64,000 bases of DNA, taken from assembly GCF_023555055.1 (NCBI RefSeq), contig NZ_JAMJPL010000002.1:558001-622000 (forward strand), read 5' to 3'. The DNA is from Marinobacter sp. ATCH36 (GTDB taxonomy: Bacteria; Pseudomonadota; Gammaproteobacteria; Pseudomonadales; Oleiphilaceae). The notes beneath the pieces are model-generated. The model made no database searches and was not told the DNA's origin. It saw nothing but the letters and a program-made list of their open reading frames with translations. Both the position numbers and the translations under genes were made by a program. Of this stretch, positions 57,808-64,000 are shown one piece after another; position 1 is the first letter of the stretch, and the number at the start of each line of letters is the position of its first letter.

Positions 57808-58682
57808 CAGACACGCTCCACTACTTTGGCACCGAAGAGCCCTCGGGGCATGAAGAATAGCACCAGCAGTATCATGGAGAACGCAACTGCATCCTTGTAG
57901 TCGGAAGAGATGTAACCGGCTGCCATAGCTTCAACGATACCGAGGGCAAGGCCACCGACAACAGCGCCCACGCCGCTGCCAAGTCCACCAATTGCTGCAG
58001 CGACAAAGCCTTTCAGGCCAAGAATGATACCGATGTCATAGGAGGTGAAGGTGATCGGCGCAACGACAATGCCGGCTACCGAACCTAGCAGCGCAGATAC
58101 CATAAAGGCCAACATCAGCACCATCTGAGTGCGTATACCCACCAGACGTGCCGCTTCCTTGTTCATGGAGGTGGCCAGAATCGCCTTTCCGATCAGTGTC
58201 TTGGTGAAGAACAGCACGAGAGCCACTACCACAACGGCACCAATACCGAGAACCCAGAGGCTCTGACTATTCAGAACGGCACCAAAAACCCGGATAGGCT
58301 CATCGCTACTGAAATTCTGCATCACATGGTATTCCTTGCCCCAGACTAGCTGGGCAATACCACGAATAAAAATGGACGCACCGATCGTAATTATGATCAG
58401 GGTAACCACGTCAGCCTGCTTGGCCGGTGCAATGGCGAAGCGCTGAAGAGCAATCCCAAGCACGCCAGCGAGGGTGATCGCCAGCACGATCGCAATCACC
58501 ATGGGTACGCCCATGGCAGTCAGTGAAACGGTCGCCATACCTCCAATCATCAGGAATTCGCCCTGGGCGAAGTTGATGACATGACTGGCGTTGTAAATCA
58601 GGGTAAAGCCGAGAGCGATCAGAGCGTAGGTCGCACCGATCGTAACCCCGGTGAACAGGTACTGTAAGAATTCTGCGAGCAT
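57807..58682 (-). CDS. livH: LivH-type ABC transporter permease
   Basis: 291-residue inner-membrane permease partner of LivM. The start MLAEFLQYLFTGVTIGATYA and LGFTLIYNASHVINFAQGEF, and the loop SMNKEAARLVGIRTQMVLML, are typical of the family. It lies 79 bases after livK. Confidence 0.93.
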   Translation of the reverse strand: MLAEFLQYLFTGVTIGATYALIALGFTLIYNASHVINFAQGEFLMIGGMATVSLTAMGVPMVIAIVLAITLAGVLGIALQRFAIAPAKQADVVTLIIITIGASIFIRGIAQLVWGKEYHVMQNFSSDEPIRVFGAVLNSQSLWVLGIGAVVVVALVLFFTKTLIGKAILATSMNKEAARLVGIRTQMVLMLAFMVSALLGSVAGIVVAPITFTSYDIGIILGLKGFVAAAIGGLGSGVGAVVGGLALGIVEAMAAGYISSDYKDAVAFSMILLVLFFMPRGLFGAKVVERV

Positions 58683-58761
58683 AGCGGTGGTTCCGGTCGA
58701 ACATCGGCTGGCGACTAATCCGAAAGGGCAGCCGCCAGCCGCGAGACAGGTGAAAGGGAGA

Positions 58762-59919
58762 TCAGTTAATCAGTTTCCATTCGCCGTTCTGTACTTCCAG
58801 AATGCGGAAGGAATCTGCATCGAGACCGTTGTGGTCTTCCGGCGACATGTTGAATTCACCGGTAACGCCGACGTAGCCCTTGATATTCTCCAGTGCGTTA
58901 CGCACCGCTTCAGGGTCCGTGGAGCCAGCTTCTTCAATAGCGCGCACCGCCAGCATCAGGCCGTCGTAGGCGTAGGCACCAAAGGTAGATACCTTGGAGT
59001 CCCAGCGAGACTCATACTCTGCCTTGTAGTTCTGAACGACTTCTTTCTGGGGATCGTCATCCGGCAGAGAATCCGGCACAAGCAGCGGAGATGCAGGCAA
59101 ACGCAGACCTTCGGCAGAGGAACCAGCCAACTCCAGGAAGCTATCGGATGCCACACCGTGGGATTGGTAGAATGGCAGCTCCATTCCCAGCTGGGCATAG
59201 TTCCTGGTCACAATGGCCGGACCCTGACCAAAACCGAAGTTCAGAACCGCTTCAACACCCTTTGTGTTACGGATATTGGTCAATTGAGCGGTCATGTCTG
59301 TATCAGATCCGCTATAGGTAACATCAGCAAGTATTTCCATACCCATCTGCTCTGCCACTTCCAGAGTCTGGGTGCGGCCGGAACTACCGAAACCACCGGT
59401 GCCGGAGATCAGGCCAATCCTGGTGATACCGCGGTCTTTCATGTCGGTAAGGATGCGCTCGGCGGCCATACGGTCAGACTGCGGAGTCTTGAACACCCAT
59501 TTCTTCACCGGGGTGGTAATAACCACAGCACCCGCCAGAGAAATGAAGGGAACCTGCGCCTGCTCAATCAGGGGTACCGCGGCCATGGTCGCACCGGTGG
59601 TGCTGCCACCGACGATGATATCAACACGATCGGACCGGATCAGTCGGCTGGCGAAGTTTCGGGCAGACGAGGCGTTGCCAACGTCGTCGTAGTGGATCAA
59701 CTCCAGCTGACGACCAAGGACACCACCTTCTTCATTAATTTTTTCAACATACATCTCGAGCGTTTTCAGCTCGGGATCACCAAGGAAGGATGCTGGACCT
59801 GTGACAGACAGGAAAGAACCGATCTTGATGGGTTCAGCTGCCTGGGCACTCATCATCATGAGGCCGGCAGCGGCTATAACTGCGCATTTTCCTGCGCGAC
59901 GTATCATTGTTTTGAGCAT
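58762..59919 (-). CDS. livK: LivK-type periplasmic substrate-binding protein
   Basis: 385-residue periplasmic binding protein with a signal peptide ending SAQAAEP. Mature sequence begins IKIGSFLSVTGPASFLGDPE and includes VDIIVGGSTTGATMAAVPLI, as in branched-chain amino acid and aromatic-acid binding proteins. First gene of the ABC operon. Proximity to the paa genes and paaX suggests that phenylacetate or a related aromatic acid is the ligand, by inference only. Confidence 0.92.
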   Translation of the reverse strand: MLKTMIRRAGKCAVIAAAGLMMMSAQAAEPIKIGSFLSVTGPASFLGDPELKTLEMYVEKINEEGGVLGRQLELIHYDDVGNASSARNFASRLIRSDRVDIIVGGSTTGATMAAVPLIEQAQVPFISLAGAVVITTPVKKWVFKTPQSDRMAAERILTDMKDRGITRIGLISGTGGFGSSGRTQTLEVAEQMGMEILADVTYSGSDTDMTAQLTNIRNTKGVEAVLNFGFGQGPAIVTRNYAQLGMELPFYQSHGVASDSFLELAGSSAEGLRLPASPLLVPDSLPDDDPQKEVVQNYKAEYESRWDSKVSTFGAYAYDGLMLAVRAIEEAGSTDPEAVRNALENIKGYVGVTGEFNMSPEDHNGLDADSFRILEVQNGEWKLIN

Positions 59920-60024
59920 TGTTTTTGTTCTCCCGGGTTGTGCAGGGGCTTGAGTATATTTTTTATTCCTTTATCCCTAATTACTGCATTCCTTGTTCTT
60001 CGCTCTCGGTAAAATTCGATACCG

Positions 60025-60038
60025 TTGACGAATATCAA
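60025..60038. promoter_or_regulatory. TTGACGARTATCAA element near livK/paaX
   Basis: TTGACGAATATCAA differs by one base from the element at the paaG promoter (42824-42837). The outer four bases form a dyad. On the plus strand the first six bases could serve as a -35 for paaX. Confidence 0.6.
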
Positions 60039-60041
60039 ACG

Positions 60042-60061
60042 AAGTTATTGTATCATAACTT
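60042..60061. promoter_or_regulatory. Perfect 7-bp palindrome over the livK promoter
   Basis: AAGTTAT-TGTATC-ATAACTT is fully symmetric in its arms and lies over the spacer and -10 of the candidate livK promoter. It contains GTATCA at 60050-60055. This is a classic operator position. Confidence 0.6.
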
Positions 60062-60228
60062 CCATGTCAACTGATTTCAGGGCCGCTGGTCACGGCTTTT
60101 TCAAGTAAAGCTGACGCTGACACAACGCGCCAGTCCGGCAATCAAACAGACAAGGCTTTACCTGACACGCAAGACCCGCATAATACGTGCGACGTGTTTC
60201 ATTGATTCTTATTTGCGAACCTGGGGCC

Positions 60229-61197
60229 ATGACTGCAAAAAGCCAGCTCGAACTGCTCGTCAACAACTTCCAGAAGAAACGGCCACTCCGCGCCGGCTCT
60301 CTCATCATCACCATCTATGGCGACGCCATCGTCCCCCGTGGCGGCAACGTCTGGCTTGGCAGCCTGATGAAACTCGTTGAACCCATGGGTATCAGCCAGC
60401 GACTGGTGCGTACCTCGGTGTATCGCCTGGTTCAGGAATCCTGGCTACAAACTGAAAAGGTCGGGCGCTGCAGTTATTACAGCCTGACCGGCCCTGGTTT
60501 GCGTCGGTTCGAACAGGCATTTCAACACGTTTACAATCTCGATACGGCGGAGTGGAGCGGCAGCTGGTGCCTTGTCTACCTGAATCAGCTGGCACCGGAA
60601 CTTCGCCAGAAAGTCCGGGAAGAGCTGAAGTGGCTCAGCTTTGGCAGCATGGCGCCGGGACTGATGGAGCACCCGAGATTTACCCGCAGCGAACTGATTC
60701 CCATGCTGCAGGAATGGGGCGCTCTGGAGGACACCATCGTGATGCAGACCATACCCATGGAACAAAAGAGCCCCAGAGCACTTCGCCTCCAGGTTCGCGA
60801 AAGCTGGAACCTGGATGAACTCGGGGGTCGCTACAGGCGTTTTCTGAAGCAGTTCCGCCCTCTGTGGCGAGAACTTCAGTCTGAAGACACTCTCAGCCCG
60901 GAGGAATGCCTGCTTCTGCGCATCCTGCTGATCCACGAGTATCGCAAGATACTGCTTCGTGACCCTTTACTACCCGATGAACTGTTACCGGGTGACTGGG
61001 AAGGTCGCAGCGCCAAGCAACTTTGCCGCAACCTTTACCGTCAAATCTATGTGCGAGCTGAGCAGTGGCTGGACGAGACTCTGGAGAATGCTTCGGGCCC
61101 CCTCCCCGGCCCTGGCGAGAAATTCTACAAGCGTTTTGGTGGTTTGAGGGACACCAACATCCAGACTGATCCGACGATGGAACCGGAAACTCTCTAG
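60229..61197 (+). CDS. paaX: Phenylacetate degradation repressor PaaX
   Basis: GntR-like transcriptional repressor that responds to phenylacetyl-CoA in Escherichia coli. 322 residues. The N-terminal part contains RAGSLIITIYGDAIVPRGGN, VWLGSLMKL and the wing-like SVYRLVQESWLQTEKVGR. The central ELSGRYRRFL-type segment reads LGGRYRRFLKQF. ATG 60229 has GGGG two bases upstream, so translation may be weak. Divergent from the liv operon and therefore probably controls both it and the paa genes. Confidence 0.92.
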   Translation: MTAKSQLELLVNNFQKKRPLRAGSLIITIYGDAIVPRGGNVWLGSLMKLVEPMGISQRLVRTSVYRLVQESWLQTEKVGRCSYYSLTGPGLRRFEQAFQHVYNLDTAEWSGSWCLVYLNQLAPELRQKVREELKWLSFGSMAPGLMEHPRFTRSELIPMLQEWGALEDTIVMQTIPMEQKSPRALRLQVRESWNLDELGGRYRRFLKQFRPLWRELQSEDTLSPEECLLLRILLIHEYRKILLRDPLLPDELLPGDWEGRSAKQLCRNLYRQIYVRAEQWLDETLENASGPLPGPGEKFYKRFGGLRDTNIQTDPTMEPETL

Positions 61198-61205
61198 AAT
61201 AGTGC

Positions 61206-62384
61206 TCAGGCGGGGCTTTGTGCATTTTGCTGCTGAACCCGCCTTGCCAGATGCAGGATCACGACACCAAGCGCCATAACCACCAACGTCAGCCAGAGGC
61301 CGTTGGTATAGTTACCCTCTACATCAGCCAGATAACCCACCACGGCGGGCGCCAACATCTGGGCTATGCCGTAGCTGAAGGTCAAACGGCTCATCGGCCG
61401 TGAGGGGTTTTCAGGGAAAACGCGCCCCACCATCGCCAGCATCATACTGACAATACCGATAAAGCTGGCGCCATAAATCACGGAACTGAGCATCACACTG
61501 GCCAGGCTGGTATTCACGATCAGCATGAGGATGCTCACGGAGTTAAGGGCGTAGGCCAGGTAGAGTGCCAGCCACTGCCCCCAACGCCGGGAGAACACAT
61601 CCCACAGCCAGCAGGCAGGAGTTGCAGCAAGGCCAGCAATCAGCCACACCAGCCAGCCCTGACCACGGAGCTCGGGCATGGATTCTGCGATCGCCACCAG
61701 GAAGGTGGCCGTGACAACATAACCGACGCCCGCGCAGAAATACGCCAGTTGCAATATACGTATGAATTGGCTCCGCTCGGCGCCGCCTCTGTCCGCCCCC
61801 GTTCTGGGCAATGCACAGGCCCGGTAATCCGGCATCCAGTGCCACGCAGGAACCAGCAGCACCAGGGCCACCAGCCCGTAGATCACCCATTGCTGATCCC
61901 AGGTGAACGAACCCTTGATTAGCTCGGCCACCACAGCAGTGAGAACTATCCCGAGCCCGATACCGGAAAAGAACACACCAAGCTCGGACTTCTGGTTGTT
62001 CCTGATCAGCCAGCTCATCAGCAGACCGGCACCCAGCAACATACCTGCTGAGGTACTCAGCCCGGAGATAAAGCGCAGAATGAACCACAACCACACGTTG
62101 GTGGTGTACCCCATAAGAACTGTTGAAACCACGGCGACGACCAGCCCAAGCTGGTAAAGTCTTACTTTCAGACCGATATCGTTGATTCGGGTAATGAGGA
62201 CTGCACCAGCCAGGTAGCCCGCGTAGTTCACGGTTGCCAGCATACCGACAACGGATTTGCTCAGGCCCAGTGCCGCAACCATCTCCGGGATCATCGGCGT
62301 GTAGGAAAACCGGGCAATCCCCACCATGACCACAACCGCGATCACGCTGGCCACCAGCACTTTCATCGTTTGTATTGACTTCAC
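61206..62384 (-). CDS. MFS transporter (YbfB/YjiJ family)
   Basis: 392-residue major-facilitator permease of about 12 membrane segments. The start VIAVVVMVGIARFSYTPMIP and LATVNYAGYLAGAVLITRI match the YbfB/YjiJ family. GTG 62384 has AGGA seven bases upstream. Substrate unknown. It converges on paaX with an eight-base gap. Whether it takes part in aromatic acid export or uptake cannot be told. Confidence 0.88.
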   Translation of the reverse strand: MKSIQTMKVLVASVIAVVVMVGIARFSYTPMIPEMVAALGLSKSVVGMLATVNYAGYLAGAVLITRINDIGLKVRLYQLGLVVAVVSTVLMGYTTNVWLWFILRFISGLSTSAGMLLGAGLLMSWLIRNNQKSELGVFFSGIGLGIVLTAVVAELIKGSFTWDQQWVIYGLVALVLLVPAWHWMPDYRACALPRTGADRGGAERSQFIRILQLAYFCAGVGYVVTATFLVAIAESMPELRGQGWLVWLIAGLAATPACWLWDVFSRRWGQWLALYLAYALNSVSILMLIVNTSLASVMLSSVIYGASFIGIVSMMLAMVGRVFPENPSRPMSRLTFSYGIAQMLAPAVVGYLADVEGNYTNGLWLTLVVMALGVVILHLARRVQQQNAQSPA

Positions 62385-62471
62385 AGGGATTCCTCACTTC
62401 AAAGACATGATTGGTCGTTGGAATTGCCTTTGCCCCAGATAGCGGGAAATGGAGCCCGATTTCTCATTTTT

Positions 62472-63260
62472 CTATCCGAAAACCGTTACCGTTTGCCGGC
62501 TCAGCGCTACCAGTTCCCCGCGTGAGGTCCAGATTCCGGCCTGGGTGTGGCCGTATCCTGTGCCGGCTTTATCAATCTTCGCCTTGTACAGCAGCCAGTC
62601 TCCTGGCTCCAAAAATGGCCTGGGATGCACGATATCAAGCGCCCAACTCAGGGAACTGGTTTTCACCCGTTGCTTCACATAGGGCAAAACAGCGGGCGGC
62701 CACGCATCAACGAGAGCAATAATGTGGGCGTCTGAAAAGGTTTCCGGAGTCTTCCTGAATTGCATCCAGCCGCCCAGCTCCCGGCCACCTTTGCCACTGA
62801 ACGGCAGATTACCAAAAGCCCAGCGCATTTCGATCTGTTGAATGAACTCCGGCGTAACTCCCTCGACGTAATCCAATCCTTTGCATTGGCTCACAGGTTT
62901 AGCCTCCGGAGCCGGCAAAGCATCCACCTCCACCTCGGAATCCCTGTCACCGCCAAAACTGGCCAATGCGACCAGTTTTGGCTCACCATTCTGGACGATG
63001 CGGCCCATCACCTGGCTGACAGCCTTGCCTTCCCTCAGGATTTCAGCTTCGACCGTGGCAGGCTCATCCGGTGTTACCGGACCCACGAACGACACCTGCA
63101 TGGACCGCATAGGCCGCCCCGGAGTAACTACATGAGCCATCCGGTCAAACACCAGCGCGGCAACCACTCCTCCAAAGGAGGCGCGCCCCTGGGCCCAGTT
63201 GGACGGGATGGTAACTTCCCCGTTTTTGACCACCTCGTTTATCATTTCATCAAAATTCAT
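62472..63260 (-). CDS. Thioesterase-family (double hot-dog) protein
   Basis: 262-residue protein with acyl-CoA thioesterase TesB-like double hot-dog sequence: WAQGRASFGGVVAALVFDRM and MRSMQVSFVGPVTPDEPATV in the first half, and LSWALDIVHPRPF and GYGHTQAGIWTSRGELVALS in the second. ATG 63260 has GAGG seven bases upstream. Substrate not predictable. It is 87 bases upstream of the MFS gene on the same strand. Confidence 0.85.
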   Translation of the reverse strand: MNFDEMINEVVKNGEVTIPSNWAQGRASFGGVVAALVFDRMAHVVTPGRPMRSMQVSFVGPVTPDEPATVEAEILREGKAVSQVMGRIVQNGEPKLVALASFGGDRDSEVEVDALPAPEAKPVSQCKGLDYVEGVTPEFIQQIEMRWAFGNLPFSGKGGRELGGWMQFRKTPETFSDAHIIALVDAWPPAVLPYVKQRVKTSSLSWALDIVHPRPFLEPGDWLLYKAKIDKAGTGYGHTQAGIWTSRGELVALSRQTVTVFG

Positions 63261-63394
63261 CAACCCGCCTCATTAGCATCCTACCTAGAATAATCAGGAG
63301 CTTGCCCAATATGCGCCCCTAACGCAACAATTGGCTCCGGCAACTACCTACAGCCCCCTCTTTATTTGACGTGTTAAAGATTCAAGAAACCAGT

Positions 63395-63426
63395 TATAAT
63401 CCCCGCCACAACATGCATTGCAATGC
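63395..63426 (+). promoter_or_regulatory. Candidate deaD promoter box and palindrome
   Basis: TATAAT (63395-63400) is followed by a perfect 12-bp palindrome GCATTGCAATGC (63415-63426), extended by a direct CAATG repeat. No matching -35 at the right distance was found. Confidence 0.4.
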
Positions 63427-63458
63427 AATGCTTTACCCTTCGAATTCCGAGTAATTTA

Positions 63459-64000
63459 ATGTCTGAATTGTCTTTTGCCGAACTCGGCCTGGATCCCGCT
63501 GTACTTGAGGCGGTGACCGCCGTCGGCTACGAAACACCAACCCCCATCCAGGCCCAGACCATCCCGGCCTTGCTGGCCGGTAAACACCTGCTGGGTGTTG
63601 CCCAGACCGGTACGGGGAAAACCGCCGCCTTCGCGCTGCCGCTGCTGAGCCGGATTGATGCCTCATCCACAGAACCACAGATTCTGGTGCTGGCACCCAC
63701 GCGGGAACTGGCGATTCAGGTGGCAGAGGCTTTCACCACCTATGCCAGCAAGTTTCGCAACTTCCACGTTCTTCCGATTTACGGTGGCCAGGACTTTCAC
63801 CCGCAGATCAAGGGGCTGAAGCGAGGCGCACAAGTCATTGTCGGCACACCGGGGCGTATGCTTGACCACCTCCGCAAAGGTACTCTCAAGCTTAACAATC
63901 TGAAGGCACTGGTGCTGGACGAAGCTGACGAAATGCTCCGTATGGGCTTCATCGACGACGTCGAAGCCATTCTGGCGAAAACACCGGCAGACTGTCAGCG
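63459..64000 (+). CDS. DEAD-box RNA helicase, partial (right edge)
   Basis: The first 180 residues of a DEAD-box helicase. The Q motif is GYETPTPIQAQTIPALLAG, motif I AQTGTGKTAAF, motif Ia PTRELAIQ, motif II LDEADEML. The opening MSELSFAELGLDPAVLEAV is like DeaD/CsdA of Pseudomonas relatives; DeaD or RhlB/RhlE class cannot be settled without the C-terminus. Confidence 0.93.
   Translation, partial: MSELSFAELGLDPAVLEAVTAVGYETPTPIQAQTIPALLAGKHLLGVAQTGTGKTAAFALPLLSRIDASSTEPQILVLAPTRELAIQVAEAFTTYASKFRNFHVLPIYGGQDFHPQIKGLKRGAQVIVGTPGRMLDHLRKGTLKLNNLKALVLDEADEMLRMGFIDDVEAILAKTPADCQ

Larger units (their letters stand above)
59920..60228. other. Divergent livK/paaX control region
   Basis: No gene is visible in these 309 bases. 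The centre contains the TTGACGAATATCAA element (60025-60038), a perfect 7-bp dyad (60042-60061) and, on the minus strand, a TTGACA -35 (60070-60065) with a 17-base spacer to TAACTT as a candidate livK promoter. The paaX promoter was not placed with confidence. Confidence 0.7.

Noticed and set aside
58651-60012. A 453-codon plus-strand frame opposite livK
   Set aside because: Shadow of the periplasmic binding protein gene, which has a signal peptide and family motifs.
1-64000. CRISPR arrays, insertion sequences, prophage or integron features
   Set aside because: No repeat-spacer arrays, transposase or integrase genes, or terminal repeats were seen.

Overview
The window is a stretch of gammaproteobacterial chromosome with high-GC coding DNA. 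Gene content and order resemble Marinobacter and its Pseudomonas-like relatives. The clues are dnaB-alr, rpsF-rpsR-membrane protein-rplI, and the elongation/wall cluster rsfS-rlmH-mrdA-rodA-mltB-rlpA-dacA-ybeD-lipB, plus a marine-type set of lipid and aromatic catabolism genes. The genus is inferred from gene content; no rRNA is present. I found no prophage, insertion sequence or CRISPR array.

Layout. 1-9.4 kb is mostly minus-strand housekeeping: a partial sugar-nucleotide reductase-like gene, a small unknown gene (+), alr, dnaB, rplI, a membrane protein, rpsR, rpsF, rlmB and rnr. A single tRNA-Leu(CAG) follows at 9.66 kb. 9.8-17 kb holds a calcium-binding-type lipoprotein, an acyl-CoA dehydrogenase, ubiX, mpl, a PPi-type phosphofructokinase (+) and a glutaredoxin. 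17-21 kb holds a chemoreceptor, a YqaA-type membrane protein (+) and a UbiB-family kinase. 21.2-31.2 kb is a long minus-strand run from proA and nadD through rsfS, rlmH, PBP2, RodA, MltB, RlpA, PBP5/6 and YbeD to LipB. 31.3-34.8 kb is a plus-strand operon of two membrane proteins with eroded GGDEF domains and a DedA-PAP2 fusion. 34.8-42 kb is mixed: a LON-substrate-binding protein, a cNMP-HDOD protein, ilvD, a secreted peptidoglycan-binding protein, an AI-2E family permease, an unknown gene and a haloalkane-dehalogenase homologue.

42-61.2 kb is the most coherent accessory block: an aerobic phenylacetate degradation locus. Divergent paaY faces paaG-H-I-J-K. A second unit, paaA-B-C-D-E-Z, encodes the phenylacetyl-CoA epoxidase with its reductase and the ring-opening enzyme. 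Converging on it is a liv-type ABC transporter operon (livK-H-M-G-F), and paaX, the repressor gene, is divergent from that operon. PaaK activates phenylacetate, PaaABCE epoxidises it, PaaG isomerises it to the oxepin, PaaZ opens and oxidises it, and PaaJ/PaaH take it towards succinyl-CoA and acetyl-CoA; PaaI and PaaY rescue stalled CoA esters. No paaF gene is present here. The ABC transporter is inferred to import phenylacetate or a related aromatic acid. Its LivF subunit carries an N-terminal hemerythrin-like (HHE) domain, the most unusual protein in the window. The intergenic regions upstream of paaG and between livK and paaX share a 14-bp sequence (TTGACGARTATCAA), and all three paa/liv control regions contain GTATCA elements.

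The last 3 kb holds an MFS transporter, a thioesterase-family protein and the start of a DEAD-box RNA helicase gene that runs off the right edge.
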